A stretch of 64,000 nt of DNA from Ancylobacter sp. Lp-2 (GCF_020523795.1 NZ_JAJALI010000009.1:62001-126000), one strand, 5' to 3'; numbered from the stretch's first letter, positions 1-9,246 are shown. Translations and numbers: made by a program. Notes: generated from the letters alone by a model not told the origin.

Positions 1-878
1 TCTGTCACCTGCTGGATGCGCACGCCGACCCAGCCGCGCCGCGTCTCGCCGAACTCCTTCAGCTGCGCGATCACCGGCACCGCGGTGTTGGCCGGCACGG
101 CGAAGCCGATGCCGATCGAGCCGCCCGAGGGCGAGATGATGGCGGTGTTGATGCCGATGACGTTGCCGTCCATGTCGAACAGCGGGCCGCCGGAATTGCC
201 GCGGTTGATGGCGGCGTCGGTCTGCAGGAAATTGTCGTAGGGGCCGGAATTGATGTCGCGGTTGCGCGCCGAGATGACGCCGACGGTCAGCGTGCCGCCG
301 AGGCCGAACGGGTTGCCGATCGCCATCACCCAGTCACCGACCCGCAGCACGTCGGAATCGCCGAACTTCACCGAGGTCAGCGTCTTGCCTTCCGGCGGGG
401 TGACCTTGAGCAGCGCGAGGTCGACCTTGGTGTCGCGCCCGACCAACTCGGCCTTCAGCTTCGAGCCGTCGGCGAAGTTGGCATAGATCTCGTCGGCGTC
501 GGCGATGACGTGGTTGTTGGTGACGATGAAGCCGGTCGGGTCGATGACGAAGCCCGAACCGAGCGAGGACACACGGCGCGGGCGTCCGCCACTATTATCG
601 TCGCCCTGCTGCTGGCGCCGCTTGAAGAACTCCTCGAAGAATTCCTCGAAAGGCGAGCCCGGCGGCAGTTCCGGGGTCGGCACGCTGCGCGAGGGCGCGA
701 CCGTCTGCGAAGTGGAGATGTTGACCACCGCGTCCATCACCCGTGCGGCGGTGTCGGCGACGGTGTCCGGACCCTTGGTGGCGGCGGCCATGGCAGGCGC
801 GCCGAACAGCAGGGAGAGGCCGAGCATCGCGGCGAGCGACAGGCTGGAGAGAGCGGCGCCTCGATGGGGTGCGGACAT
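1..878 (-). CDS. degP: DegP/DegQ (Do) family periplasmic serine protease, C-terminus beyond window
   Basis: Trypsin-like HtrA protease that degrades or refolds damaged envelope proteins. About 292 N-terminal residues are visible and the gene runs off the left edge, so the PDZ domains are mostly missing. A signal peptide ends near AMA (residues 29-31). The catalytic triad is complete: His123 in TNNHVI, Asp153 in VDLALL and Ser229 in RGNSGGP. A Glu/Phe/Arg-rich loop (about 75-90) precedes the protease core, as in DegP proteins. It lies 207 bp downstream of the hflKC-DUF2065 genes on the same strand, a common alphaproteobacterial order. The start is the ATG at 878, which gives a good signal peptide. 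Confidence 0.95.
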   Translation of the reverse strand, partial: MSAPHRGAALSSLSLAAMLGLSLLFGAPAMAAATKGPDTVADTAARVMDAVVNISTSQTVAPSRSVPTPELPPGSPFEEFFEEFFKRRQQQGDDNSGGRPRRVSSLGSGFVIDPTGFIVTNNHVIADADEIYANFADGSKLKAELVGRDTKVDLALLKVTPPEGKTLTSVKFGDSDVLRVGDWVMAIGNPFGLGGTLTVGVISARNRDINSGPYDNFLQTDAAINRGNSGGPLFDMDGNVIGINTAIISPSGGSIGIGFAVPANTAVPVIAQLKEFGETRRGWVGVRIQQVT

Positions 879-1085
879 GGTGCCTCCTTCGCGTCCCGAC
901 GGGGTCGCCCCTTTCCGCAGCGGTGCGGAACGGGGCTCCACCGGCGAACGCTTAACCGGGGGCGGGCGCGATGCAAGCCAAAAGCGCGCGAGCCGGGGTG
1001 CGGCACCGTCGCGAGATACCGCGCAGCGCGGAGCGCTGGCGGAAGACACGTTCCGCCGGATGCGCGGGGCACCCGGCGGACAGGG

Positions 1086-1271
1086 TCAGTGGCGGATGAG
1101 CCAGACCACCAGCAGGCCGATGAGGGCGCCGATGAGGCCGGCGATGCGCAAGGGCATGTCCGGCAGCTTTTCCATCGCCTCCATGGCCCGGCGCATAGCG
1201 CCGGGAGCCGCTGCCAGCATCAGGCCCTCGATGACCAGCACGAGGCCGAGCGCGACGATGAGGTCGGACAT
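1086..1271 (-). CDS. DUF2065 small membrane protein (YjeT-like)
   Basis: A 61-residue protein with two hydrophobic segments (about 4-22 and 40-59) joined by a short charged loop rich in Met, Glu and Arg. This size, topology and position right after hflC match the DUF2065/YjeT family, whose E. coli member also follows hflC. Function is unknown. The gap to hflC is 12 bp, so it is very likely co-transcribed with hflKC, and it may belong to the FtsH-HflKC membrane assembly (inference from position only). Confidence 0.85.
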   Translation of the reverse strand: MSDLIVALGLVLVIEGLMLAAAPGAMRRAMEAMEKLPDMPLRIAGLIGALIGLLVVWLIRH

Positions 1272-1283
1272 CGTCGCCCGAAC

Positions 1284-2189
1284 TCAGTTCGCCGGCTGCG
1301 CGGGCGCCGGGGCGGGGGCCGCCGCCGGGTTCGGCGCATTGAAGAAGCGGAAGAAGTCCGAGGTCGGGGAGACGACCATGCGGGTGTCGCTGTTCTTCAT
1401 GGCTTCCTCATAGGCCTGCATCGAGCGGTAGAAGTCGAAGAAGCCCTTATCCTGCCCATAGGCCTGCGCGAAGATCTCGTTGCGCTGGGCCTCGCCCTCG
1501 CCGCGCAGCTTGTCGCCGGCGGCGTTGGCCTCGGCGGTGATGATCGTCGAGTCGCGGTCGGCGCGGGCGCGGATGGTCTGCGCCTGCTCGCCGCCCTGGG
1601 CGCGGATCTCCGAGGCCTCGCGCTGGCGCTCGGTCTGCATACGCTGGAACACCGCCTGGCTGTTGGCCTCCGGCAGGTCGGCGCGGCGGATGCGCACGTC
1701 GATGACGTTGATGCCGAAATTCGCCGCCTCGCGGTTCACCTGGTCGCGGATGCGGGTCATCAGCGTCTCGCGCTCGTCGCGCACCACCTGGGTGAAGGTG
1801 CTCTCGCCGAGCACGCGGCGCAGCGACGAGTTGAGGAAGGTGGCGAGGCGGGAGTTGGCGCCTTCCACCGTGCCCACCGCCTGGTAGAAGCGCAGCGGGT
1901 TGGTGATGCGGTAGCGGGCGAAGGCGTCGACGACGAGGCGCTTCTGGTCGGCGGCGATCACTTCCTGCGAGGGGTTCTCGAGGTCGAGGATGCGCTTGTC
2001 GATGAGGATCACGCTGTCGACCAGCGGGATCTTGGCGTTGAGGCCGGGCGTTTCGATGACGCGGATGGGTTCGCCGAAGCGCAGCACCAGCGCCTGCTGG
2101 GTCTGGTAGACGGTGAACAGCGCCGAGAACAGCACGATGGCTGCAAGGGCGACGACGACGGCGAGGACGAGACCGAGGCTGTTTCTCAT
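1284..2189 (-). CDS. hflC: HflC, SPFH/band-7 modulator of FtsH protease
   Basis: Membrane-anchored SPFH protein of 301 residues that assembles with HflK into the cage around FtsH. One N-terminal transmembrane helix (about 5-26) is followed by the band-7 domain and a long Arg/Glu/Ala-rich helix (about 180-240). The C-terminal tail is Pro/Ala-rich. The ATG overlaps the hflK stop by 4 bp (ATGA), indicating translational coupling. Length and order hflK-hflC are standard. Confidence 0.96.
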   Translation of the reverse strand: MRNSLGLVLAVVVALAAIVLFSALFTVYQTQQALVLRFGEPIRVIETPGLNAKIPLVDSVILIDKRILDLENPSQEVIAADQKRLVVDAFARYRITNPLRFYQAVGTVEGANSRLATFLNSSLRRVLGESTFTQVVRDERETLMTRIRDQVNREAANFGINVIDVRIRRADLPEANSQAVFQRMQTERQREASEIRAQGGEQAQTIRARADRDSTIITAEANAAGDKLRGEGEAQRNEIFAQAYGQDKGFFDFYRSMQAYEEAMKNSDTRMVVSPTSDFFRFFNAPNPAAAPAPAPAQPAN

Positions 2190-3373
2190 TTCACGGCTCC
2201 CTGCACGGTCTGTCCCTGCGTGGCCTGGGTCGACGGGCGGGGCGGCGTCTGGCGCGGCTCGAGCGCGCTGAGCGGCAGATAGGGCACCACGCCCTGGCCG
2301 CCGGCGGCGCCGGCCTGCGTATCGAGGATCACCTTGTCCATACCGGCGAAGATGCGTTCCATGGTTTCGAGATAGAGACGCTGGCGGGTGACCTCCGGCG
2401 CCTTCTGGTATTCGGCGAGCACGCTGAGGAAGCGCGAGGCCTGGCCGCGTGCCTCGATGATGGCGCGCTCCTTGTAGCCCTGCGCGCCCTGGGTGATGCG
2501 GGAGGCATCGCCGCGCGCCTCGGGAACGACGCGGTTGGCATAGGCCTGCGCCTCGTTCTGCAGGCGCTCGGCGTCGGCGCGGGCGGCCTGCACGTCGCGG
2601 AAGGCATCGATGACCTGCTGCGGCGGGTCGACCTTCTGCAGCTGCACCTGGGTGACCAGGATGCCGGACTGGTACTCGTCCAGCGTCCGCTGCATCAGCT
2701 CGTGCACCGCCGTCTCGATGGTCTGGCGGGCGCCGGTGAGGATCGGCTGGATGTTGGTGCGGCCGACCACCTCGCGCATGGCGCTTTCCGCCACCGCCTT
2801 GATGGTGCCTTCCGGGTTCTGGACGTTGAACAGGAAGTTGGCGGCGCCGATGTCCTCGGTGGAACCGGGAGCCGCGGGCTTCACCATCCAGAACACCGCG
2901 AAATCGACGTCGACGATGTTCTCGTCGCCGGTGAGCATCAGGCTCTCTTCCGGCACGTCGCGCATGGCGACGCCGCGGCGCGGGTCGTCACCCGAGCGGA
3001 TGCCGATGTCGATGCGGTTGACGCGGGTGACCTGCGGGGTCAGCACCGTCTCGATGGGGTAGGGGAGATGGTAGTTCAGGCCGGGATTGGAGGTGGAGAC
3101 GAACTTGCCGAAGCGCAGCACCACGCCCTGCTCGTCGGGCTCGACCCGGTAGAAACCGGAGAGCAGCCAGACGATGACGGCGATCGCCACGATGGCGAGG
3201 ATGCCCTTGCCGCTGCCGAAGCCGCCGGGCACCACGGTGCGCAGCTTTTCCTGGCCGCGCCGGATCAGGTCTTCGAGATCGGGAGAGTTAGGGCCCGGCG
3301 ATTGCGGGCCATTGCCCCAGGGACCACGCGGACCACCACCCCATGGTCCGCCGCTCTGGTTCTTCCACGGCAT
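2186..3373 (-). CDS. hflK: HflK, SPFH/band-7 modulator of FtsH protease
   Basis: Partner of HflC, 395 residues from the chosen start. The N-terminus is Gly/Pro/Asn-rich (MPWKNQSGGPWGGG), as usual for HflK, followed by one transmembrane helix, the SPFH domain and an Ala/Glu/Arg helix. A longer reading frame upstream to 3418 exists, but the ATG at 3373 has a GGGAG ribosome site about 7 nt upstream and gives the family N-terminus. It is first in the hflK-hflC-DUF2065 operon. Confidence 0.95.
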   Translation of the reverse strand: MPWKNQSGGPWGGGPRGPWGNGPQSPGPNSPDLEDLIRRGQEKLRTVVPGGFGSGKGILAIVAIAVIVWLLSGFYRVEPDEQGVVLRFGKFVSTSNPGLNYHLPYPIETVLTPQVTRVNRIDIGIRSGDDPRRGVAMRDVPEESLMLTGDENIVDVDFAVFWMVKPAAPGSTEDIGAANFLFNVQNPEGTIKAVAESAMREVVGRTNIQPILTGARQTIETAVHELMQRTLDEYQSGILVTQVQLQKVDPPQQVIDAFRDVQAARADAERLQNEAQAYANRVVPEARGDASRITQGAQGYKERAIIEARGQASRFLSVLAEYQKAPEVTRQRLYLETMERIFAGMDKVILDTQAGAAGGQGVVPYLPLSALEPRQTPPRPSTQATQGQTVQGAVK

Positions 3374-3557
3374 ACGTGCCAACTCCCGTTTGCGTGCCCG
3401 ATGGGTCCAGGCTCGCAAACGCAGAACCGTCAGACGCTATCGTGCTGAAAAAGACCCGCGCCCCTGACAGGAGAAGACGCGACGACGGCGGTTATAGGTG
3501 ACGCTGCACCCGGATACAACGCGCCGTCGCGATCGCAGATATGGGATGGCGGGATTG

Positions 3558-3836
3558 TTACGCAACGTTAGGCCGGGAGATGGCGCTGCGCTCGGCGGCG
3601 TCCGGCGTCTCGCGCCGCGCGGGGGTCGCGCGGTAATGGGCGAGGACGAACAAACGGATCGCCGAGGACAAATTGCCTTGGTTCCGGCCGGAATCGATCG
3701 ACGCGACGATGTCGGACAGCGTGCTACGCTTCTCGGCGGCAATTTCCTTCAGCGCGTCCCAAAATTGGTCCTCGAGGCTGACGCTCGTCTTGTGTCCGGC
3801 AATGACGATCGACCGCTTGACCACGGGGCTCTTCAT
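3558..3836 (-). CDS. Ribbon-helix-helix domain protein
   Basis: 92 residues. The N-terminal part (KRSIVIAGHKTSVSLEDQFW) is typical of the short RHH DNA-binding family found in alphaproteobacteria, with a beta strand (SVSLE) followed by two helices (FWDALKEIAAEK and TLSDIVASID). The C-terminal 20 residues are Pro/Arg-rich and probably disordered. It overlaps the DUF4169 gene by 4 bp and is co-transcribed with it. A DNA-binding role is inferred from the fold; no target is visible. Confidence 0.85.
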   Translation of the reverse strand: MKSPVVKRSIVIAGHKTSVSLEDQFWDALKEIAAEKRSTLSDIVASIDSGRNQGNLSSAIRLFVLAHYRATPARRETPDAAERSAISRPNVA

Positions 3837-4021
3837 GTTTCGTCCTCTCGAATTCGCCTATGCCCATCCAAGGCCGCGTCGCTCTTGCGCTTGGCGGCGT
3901 CGTCGACGTTTTTCTGTGCCTTCGACACCCCAAACGCCAAACGTCGCTCCGCAGCGGTTTGTTCCGCTGTCTCGCGTGCTTTTTTCTTCCGGTAACGCCT
4001 CAGGTTGATGAGGTCGGCCAA
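3833..4021 (-). CDS. DUF4169 family protein
   Basis: A 62-residue, very basic protein starting MADLINLRRYRKKKARE and ending in the conserved LDGHRRIRED-type tail, which is the DUF4169 signature. Predicted to be largely helical. It overlaps the RHH gene by 4 bp downstream. The pair lies close to fumC, an arrangement I recall from other Hyphomicrobiales. Function is unknown. A toxin-antitoxin role was considered and not supported. Confidence 0.85.
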   Translation of the reverse strand: MADLINLRRYRKKKARETAEQTAAERRLAFGVSKAQKNVDDAAKRKSDAALDGHRRIREDET

Positions 4022-4453
4022 ATGGTCCTCCTGTCGCTCGGCAAAGGTCGTGAAAGCGGAAGGGAAGGGCAGGTCGGGCGCCCCGACCTGCCAGCGCGGT
4101 AGCCCACGCTGGCATGCAAAAATCGGGCGTCCATCACTTTTGGTCGATCAGGTGCCGGAAAGATATCGAAGGACAAACGGTGAGATGTCGATAGCGCCGT
4201 TCTGTGGCGGAACTCTGCCCATTTTCCCTTGCGTGCCCGGCGCGGAAACAGGCCGGGGCGGCCAAGGGCTTTTCTTGTCATCACGTCTTCGTGAATGGCT
4301 TGCATGATGCGCTGACGGCCCCGGATGCCGTGGTCTCGCCCGTCCGAGGGTCGCATTTGCCGGCCGGCGCCCGCGTGCTAAACCGGCGCCGCGCCGCCAA
4401 ACCGCCGCAATCTCCGGCCCGCGCCGTCCGCGCCCGATCCGAAAGGCTTCCCT
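4022..4453. other. Intergenic region, divergent DUF4169 and fumC
   Basis: 432 bp between two divergent genes. Reading frames exist on both strands but only as extensions of neighbours or low-complexity GC frames, and none resembles a protein family. Promoters for fumC and for the DUF4169-RHH pair must lie here, but I cannot place them with confidence. The 3' part is locally less GC-rich. Confidence 0.6.
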
Positions 4454-5845
4454 ATGACCACGACCCGCATCGAAACCGATACCTTCGGCCCCATCGAGGT
4501 CGAGAGCGACAAGTATTGGGGCGCGCAGGCGCAGCGCTCGCTGGGCAATTTCAAGATCGGCTGGGAGAAGCAGCCGCTGCCGGTCGTCCGCGCGCTCGGC
4601 ATCGTCAAGCGGGCGGCGGCGCAGACCAATCTCGAGCTCGGCCGGCTCGACCCGGCGCTGGCAAAGGTGGTCGTCGCCGCGGCGCAGGAGGTGATCGAGG
4701 GCAAGCTCGACGCGCATTTCCCGCTCGCGGTCTGGCAGACCGGCTCCGGCACCCAGTCGAACATGAACGCCAACGAGGTGATCTCGAACCGCGCTATCGA
4801 GATGTTGGGCGGCGAGATGGGCTCGAAGAAGCCGGTGCATCCCAACGACCACGTCAATATGAGCCAGTCGTCCAACGACACCTACCCGACGGCGATGCAC
4901 ATCGCCTGCGCGGAGGAGATCGTGCACCGGCTGCTCCCGGCACTGCAGCAGCTGCGCAACGCGCTGAACGACAAGGCGCAGCAGTGGGCGAACATCATCA
5001 AGATCGGCCGTACCCACACGCAGGACGCCACCCCGCTCACCCTCGGCCAGGAATTCTCCGGCTACACCGCGCAGGTTGAGAACGGCATCGGTCGCATCGA
5101 ATCCACCCTGCCGGCGCTGATGCAGCTCGCCCAGGGCGGCACGGCGGTCGGCACCGGGCTCAACGCGCCGATCGGCTTTGCCGAGAAGGTGGCCGAGCAC
5201 ATCGCCGCCATCACCGGCCTGCCCTTCACCTCGGCGCCGAACAAGTTCGAGGCGCTCGCCGCCCATGACGCCATGGTGTTCTCGCACGGGGCGATCAACA
5301 CGGTGGCGGCCTCGCTGTTCAAGATCGCCAACGACATCCGCCTGCTCGGTTCCGGCCCGCGCTCGGGCCTCGGCGAGCTCTCGCTGCCGGAGAACGAGCC
5401 GGGCTCCTCGATCATGCCGGGCAAGGTGAACCCCACCCAGTGCGAGGCGATGACCCAGGTCTGCGTGCAGATCTTCGGCAACAATGCCGCGCTCACCTTT
5501 GCCGGCAGCCAGGGTCATTTCGAGCTCAACGTCTACAACCCGGTGATGGCCTACAATTTCCTGCAGTCGGTGCGGCTGATGGCGGATGCGGCGGTGAGCT
5601 TCACCGAGAACTGCGTCGTCGGCATCGAGGCGCGCGAGGACAACATCAAGGCGGCGCTGGAACGCTCGCTGATGCTGGTCACCGCGCTCGCCCCGAAGAT
5701 CGGCTACGACAACGCCGCCAAGATCGCCAAGACCGCGCACAAGAACGGCACGACGCTGCGCGAGGAAGCGGTGGGCGGCGGCTACGTCACCAATGAGGAA
5801 TTCGACGCGGTGGTTCGTCCGGAGAAGATGATTTCGCCGGGCTGA
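4454..5845 (+). CDS. fumC: Class II fumarate hydratase
   Basis: TCA-cycle enzyme that interconverts fumarate and L-malate; the class II form is iron-free and tetrameric. 463 residues, the normal length. The three superfamily regions are present: [10 protein letters not shown] (about 97-106), the [14 protein letters not shown] region (129-142) with His188 in [10 protein letters not shown], and the signature loop [11 protein letters not shown] (about 316-326). It is transcribed alone and divergent from the DUF4169 gene. Confidence 0.98.
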   Translation: MTTTRIETDTFGPIEVESDKYWGAQAQRSLGNFKIGWEKQPLPVVRALGIVKRAAAQTNLELGRLDPALAKVVVAAAQEVIEGKLDAHFPLAVWQTGSGTQSNMNANEVISNRAIEMLGGEMGSKKPVHPNDHVNMSQSSNDTYPTAMHIACAEEIVHRLLPALQQLRNALNDKAQQWANIIKIGRTHTQDATPLTLGQEFSGYTAQVENGIGRIESTLPALMQLAQGGTAVGTGLNAPIGFAEKVAEHIAAITGLPFTSAPNKFEALAAHDAMVFSHGAINTVAASLFKIANDIRLLGSGPRSGLGELSLPENEPGSSIMPGKVNPTQCEAMTQVCVQIFGNNAALTFAGSQGHFELNVYNPVMAYNFLQSVRLMADAAVSFTENCVVGIEAREDNIKAALERSLMLVTALAPKIGYDNAAKIAKTAHKNGTTLREEAVGGGYVTNEEFDAVVRPEKMISPG

Positions 5846-5848
5846 TCC

Positions 5849-5887
5849 GTTCATCTGTCGTTCATCTTGGTGAACCGAGCGTTCAGC
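5849..5887 (+). promoter_or_regulatory. Phased GTTCATC repeats upstream of spy-like gene
   Basis: GTTCATC occurs at 5849 and 5860 (11-bp spacing) and GTTCAGC at 5881 (21 bp further, two helical turns). An inverted copy, GGTGAAC, sits at 5869. One-turn phased direct repeats are typical of OmpR/PhoB-type response regulator sites. They lie between fumC and the stress chaperone gene, so they probably control the latter (inference). Confidence 0.45.
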
Positions 5888-5987
5888 TAAGTAAACAAAT
5901 GTTTCTGAGGGCACATTACCGAAGTTTCATTTGAGATTTTCGGGTTTCGGCGCGAGCATCGGCCTCATCGAAATGGAGATGAGGCCG

Positions 5988-6743
5988 ATGAAACGCACCA
6001 TTCTCGCCGCTACCGCCGCCGCGCTGCTTGCCAGCGCCACTTTCGGCATCGCCGCGCCGAACTGGCGCGCCGAAGGACCCGGCCGTCCTTCCCCCGAACA
6101 GATGGCCGAGAACGCCGCCGCCCTGTCGGATGCCCGCATCGCCGGGCTGAAGGCCGGGCTGAAGCTCACCGCCGACCAGGAGAAGCTGTGGCCGGCGCTG
6201 GAGACGGCGCTGCACGACGCCGCCACCGCCCGCATCGAAGAGCGCAAGGAATGGCGCGAGAAGCGTGAGGCGCTGCGCGACCAGCGTGGCCCGCGTCCTG
6301 GCGCCCCCGGCCCGCAGGCCGGCGCCGGCGCGCCGCCTCCGCCGCCCGCCGGTGCTTCCGCGCCGCAGGCGGATGCCGGTGCGCCTCCGCAGGCTCCCGA
6401 TGCGGCCGGTCCCGGTGCTGGCCCCGGCGGGCCGGACCGTGACCTGATCGCCCGGCTGGAGCAGCGGGCGGACCGCATGGTGGAGCGTGGCACCGCGCTC
6501 AAGCAGATCGCCGCGGCCGCGGCGCCGCTCTATCAGAGCCTCGATGCCAACCAGAAGCACCGCTTCAACCTGCTGTTCCGCGAGGCGCAGGGCGAGCGCA
6601 TGGCCGACGGGCGGCGCGACCGTCACCACGGCCCGGAGCGGGGCGGTCGCCCGGACTTCGGTCGCCCGCCGCATGGTGGTCCCGCCGGTGGGCCCGGCAT
6701 GCCGCCTCCCGGCGGACCGGATGCCGGCCCGCAGCGCCTGTAG
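5988..6743 (+). CDS. Spy/CpxP family (LTXXQ) periplasmic refolding chaperone
   Basis: 251-residue secreted protein with a signal peptide cut near TFGIA-AP (about residue 20). The LTXXQ-type motif KLTADQEKLWPALE (about 60-75) is followed by a basic helix (EERKEWREKREALRDQ) and a second helical unit, as in Spy/CpxP proteins. It differs in having a Pro/Ala/Gly-rich insert (about 100-145) and a Gly/Pro/Arg-rich tail. The ATG at 5988 was chosen because the signal peptide begins there. It is probably induced by envelope stress, given the phased repeats upstream. Confidence 0.8.
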   Translation: MKRTILAATAAALLASATFGIAAPNWRAEGPGRPSPEQMAENAAALSDARIAGLKAGLKLTADQEKLWPALETALHDAATARIEERKEWREKREALRDQRGPRPGAPGPQAGAGAPPPPPAGASAPQADAGAPPQAPDAAGPGAGPGGPDRDLIARLEQRADRMVERGTALKQIAAAAAPLYQSLDANQKHRFNLLFREAQGERMADGRRDRHHGPERGGRPDFGRPPHGGPAGGPGMPPPGGPDAGPQRL

Positions 6744-6794
6744 GCGCGGCGCGTTCTTCCTCGATTGGACCCGGGGCGATGCCCCACCGACTTT

Positions 6795-6823
6795 GCCGCC
6801 GGCTTCGCGCCGGCGGCTTTTTT
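6795..6823 (+). terminator. Rho-independent terminator after spy-like gene
   Basis: Nine-base-pair stem GCCGCCGGC / GCCGGCGGC with loop TTCGC, followed by six T residues at 6818-6823. It also lies just past the end of the convergent GNAT gene. Confidence 0.85.
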
Positions 6824-6831
6824 GTGCGGGC

Positions 6832-7311
6832 TTAGGAGCCGGCGAGCTTGCGCAACGCCTCGCCGCTAACGCTTTGCAGTGTCCATTCGGATTTCGGCTC
6901 GGCGCCGAGCGCGCGGTAGACGCGGATGGCCGGCTCGTTCCAGTTCAGCACCGACCATTCGAAGCGGCCGAGATCCTCGTCGAGGCAACGCCGGGCGAGG
7001 TGCCGCATCAGCGCCGTGGCGATGCCGCGCCCGCGAAAGGCCGGCCGCACGAACAGGTCTTCCAGATAGATGCCGTGCCGGCCGGCGAAGCTGGAGAAAT
7101 TGTAGAACCACAGCGCGAAGCCGGCCGGCTCGCCGTCCCATTCCGCGATATCGCAGAAGGCGCGCGGATGGTCGCCGAACAGCGCGGCGGCGATGTCGGC
7201 CTGGGTCGCGGCCACCTCGTGCAGCAGCCGCTCATATTCGGCCAGCTCGCGCACGAAGGAAAACACCAGCGCGGCATCTTCCGGCCGCGCCGGGCGCAGG
7301 ACGAGGCTCAT
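6832..7311 (-). CDS. GNAT N-acetyltransferase, SSAT/thialysine-acetyltransferase-like
   Basis: 159 residues with the GNAT acetyl-CoA loop RGRGIATAL after the strand YLEDLFVRPAF, and the FEWSVLNWNEPAIRVYRALGA motif of the diamine (spermidine/thialysine) acetyltransferase group. Substrate is inferred only at subfamily level: a small amine. It starts 19 bp after the thyA stop on the same strand, so it is probably co-transcribed with thyA. Confidence 0.88.
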   Translation of the reverse strand: MSLVLRPARPEDAALVFSFVRELAEYERLLHEVAATQADIAAALFGDHPRAFCDIAEWDGEPAGFALWFYNFSSFAGRHGIYLEDLFVRPAFRGRGIATALMRHLARRCLDEDLGRFEWSVLNWNEPAIRVYRALGAEPKSEWTLQSVSGEALRKLAGS

Positions 7312-7330
7312 TTCGTCGACCCTCGCCGCG

Positions 7331-8125
7331 TCAGACCGCCACCGGCGCCTTGATGGCGGGATGGGGGTCGTAGCCCTCGATGGCGATGTCCTCGAAGCGG
7401 AAGCCGAACAGATCGGTGACCGCCGGGTTGAGCTTTAGCACCGGCAGCGGGCGCGGCGCGCGCGACAGCTGCTGATGCGCCTGCTCGACATGGTTGGAAT
7501 AGAGATGCAGGTCACCGAAGGAGTGCACGAAGTCGCCCGGCTTCAGGCCGGTCACCTGCGCCACCATGTGGGTGAGCAGCGCGTAGCTGGCGATGTTGAA
7601 CGGCACGCCGAGAAAGGCGTCGGCCGAGCGCTGGTAGAGCTGGCAGGACAGTTTGCCGTCCAGCACGTAGAACTGGAACAGGCAATGGCAGGGCGGCAGC
7701 GCCATTTGCGGCACGTCGGCGGGGTTCCAGGCCGAGACGATGAGGCGGCGCGAATCCGGATTGCGGCGGATATCGGCGACCACCTGGGCGATCTGGTCGA
7801 TCACCCCGCCCTTGCCGTCCGGCCAGGAGCGCCACTGATGGCCATAGACCGGGCCGAGATCGCCGTTCTCGTCCGCCCACTCGTCCCAGATCGAGACGCC
7901 GTTCGCCTTCAGATAGGCGATGTTGGTGTCGCCGGCGAGGAACCACAGCAATTCGTGGACGATCGACTTCAGGTGCAGCTTCTTGGTGGTGACGAGCGGA
8001 AAGCCCTCCGCCAGGTCGAAGCGCATCTGGTGACCGAACACCGAGAGCGTGCCGGTGCCGGTGCGGTCGTCCTTGCGCGTGCCTTCCGCGAGGAGGCGTT
8101 CCAGAAGCTCGTGATATTGCCGCAT
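7331..8125 (-). CDS. thyA: Thymidylate synthase
   Basis: Converts dUMP to dTMP using methylene-tetrahydrofolate and yields dihydrofolate, which FolA (at 11925) recycles. 264 residues, the standard short bacterial form. The active-site cysteine lies in [12 protein letters not shown], with conserved [10 protein letters not shown] upstream, [14 protein letters not shown] downstream and the C-terminal region [10 protein letters not shown]. It heads a two-gene unit with the GNAT gene. Confidence 0.98.
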   Translation of the reverse strand: MRQYHELLERLLAEGTRKDDRTGTGTLSVFGHQMRFDLAEGFPLVTTKKLHLKSIVHELLWFLAGDTNIAYLKANGVSIWDEWADENGDLGPVYGHQWRSWPDGKGGVIDQIAQVVADIRRNPDSRRLIVSAWNPADVPQMALPPCHCLFQFYVLDGKLSCQLYQRSADAFLGVPFNIASYALLTHMVAQVTGLKPGDFVHSFGDLHLYSNHVEQAHQQLSRAPRPLPVLKLNPAVTDLFGFRFEDIAIEGYDPHPAIKAPVAV

Positions 8126-8176
8126 GTCGCGCCACCATAGGCTGTCGATGTCGAGTGCCTACTAGATATAGCGCAT

Positions 8177-8204
8177 TAAAACGGGCGGCGCATGCGCCGC
8201 CCGT
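8177..8204 (-). terminator. Palindromic terminator on minus strand
   Basis: A perfect 24-bp palindrome spans 8181-8204 (arms ACGGGCGGCGCA / TGCGCCGCCCGT). Read on the minus strand it is followed by TTTTAATG, so it can end transcription of the secreted protein gene at 8261-8698 before thyA. Confidence 0.75.
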
Positions 8205-8260
8205 GGCTCGGGATGTGGAAAGCTGTGCGCCGTGCCGGCGGCCGGCGTCACAGCCGGGCC

Positions 8261-8698
8261 TCAGCGGCAATAGGTGTAGCTGCGCAGCAGGCCGCCGGTG
8301 CTGGTCTTCTCGACCGTGTAGCAGGGCTGGCCGTTGTAGCCGCTGCGCGTCAGGCTCGGCATCACCCGCAGCGGCTTGTTGCCATAGCCGTGGACGATCT
8401 CCGCCCCATACGGGTCGGCCGGCTCGACCACCATGTAGCGCTGGGTGGTGGTGACGTAGCGCTGCGGGGTGCGCACGATCACGCGCTCGCGGGGGTCGAC
8501 ATAGCCTGGCTGGACATAGCGGGGTTCGACATAACCGGGTTCGACATAATAGCCGGTGTCGTAGCTCGGGCCGGGAAGCTGCGGATAAGCCGAGCCGTAA
8601 TTGCGCATATAGGTCTGCGCCGCCGCCGGGGCGGCGAGGGCGGCGACGCCGAGAGCCGCGGCGAGCGCGCCGGCCGCGAGATGGGTGAGCTTCATCAT
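8261..8698 (-). CDS. Secreted Tyr/Pro-rich hypothetical protein
   Basis: 145 residues. The signal peptide (MMKLTHLAAGALAAALG...) ends at PAAAQ, near residue 28. A short tandem repeat follows at about 50-75, with four variants of Y-V-(E/Q/D)-P-G/R-Y (YVEPGYVEPRYVQPGYVDP). The C-terminal part contains two Cys (QPCYTVEK and the final YTYCR), which could form a disulfide. Start at 8698 is supported by AGGAG 5 nt upstream. I do not recognise a family; a periplasmic or outer-surface location is inferred. Confidence 0.7.
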   Translation of the reverse strand: MMKLTHLAAGALAAALGVAALAAPAAAQTYMRNYGSAYPQLPGPSYDTGYYVEPGYVEPRYVQPGYVDPRERVIVRTPQRYVTTTQRYMVVEPADPYGAEIVHGYGNKPLRVMPSLTRSGYNGQPCYTVEKTSTGGLLRSYTYCR

Positions 8699-8928
8699 GG
8701 TCACTCCTGATCTGTCCCCCAGGGGGCCCCAAGACTGCCAAGCAAACGGACGAGGACGCCGGTCGTTCCCCTCGGTCGAGCCTTTCCGCCCCCCGGTACC
8801 GACACTCCGGCGGATTTCGGTCGTGCAGCGGTATTCGGGGGAACCTCGCGGCGGACCAGTCGTTGTTGTGCAAAGCGCCCCCGGCCCGGCTGGGAGGGCC
8901 GGTGTCGCGACAGAAGGGGAGACGAGCG

Positions 8929-9246
8929 ATGACCATCCAGAGCCCGGAAGACATGAAGACCGCCCTCTATCGGGCACGCGTGCATCTGAGCCTGCTGGAG
9001 ACCGATGCGACGCATCCCCTCGATCTGTCGGTAGTGGGCGCGCGCTCGACGCCGATGCTGATCCTGCGCAGCCACGAGGAATTGCGCAGCGCCCATTCCG
9101 ACGCGACGCTCAGCTACGAGCTGATGCGCGACCTGATGATGGCGGCGTTGCAGGCACGCATCGACGAACTCACGGAACGGCTCGGCCTCGGCGCGGGCGA
9201 CGTGCCGCTCGACAAGCTGCAATATGGCGACCAGACCGAGGCGTGA
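8929..9246 (+). CDS. Hypothetical protein, 105 aa
   Basis: Cytoplasmic, helical, mildly acidic protein (MTIQSPEDMKTALYRARVHL...) with a central hydrophobic stretch MLILRSHEEL and a C-terminal coiled-coil-like helix (MRDLMMAALQARIDELTERL). AGGGGAG lies 6-7 nt before the ATG. No family recognised. It is divergent from the secreted protein gene and is followed by a short tandem repeat and the tmRNA gene. Confidence 0.65.
   Translation: MTIQSPEDMKTALYRARVHLSLLETDATHPLDLSVVGARSTPMLILRSHEELRSAHSDATLSYELMRDLMMAALQARIDELTERLGLGAGDVPLDKLQYGDQTEA

Noticed and set aside
879-1085. ECF (EcfG-like) promoter before degP
   Set aside because: A GGAAC motif is present on the minus strand but I could not find a matching -10 at the correct distance.
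510-2282. Long plus-strand reading frame over hflC and degP (590 codons)
   Set aside because: It is antisense to clear genes and arises from high GC with few stops; its translation is His/Arg-rich and matches no family. Similar long antisense frames elsewhere (for example 14617-15984, 24281-26206, 28142-30787 and 44135-46024) were rejected for the same reason.
3558-4021. RHH/DUF4169 pair as a toxin-antitoxin module
   Set aside because: Neither protein resembles a toxin, DUF4169 is a broad chromosomal family, and I recall the pair as a common neighbour of fumC in this order.
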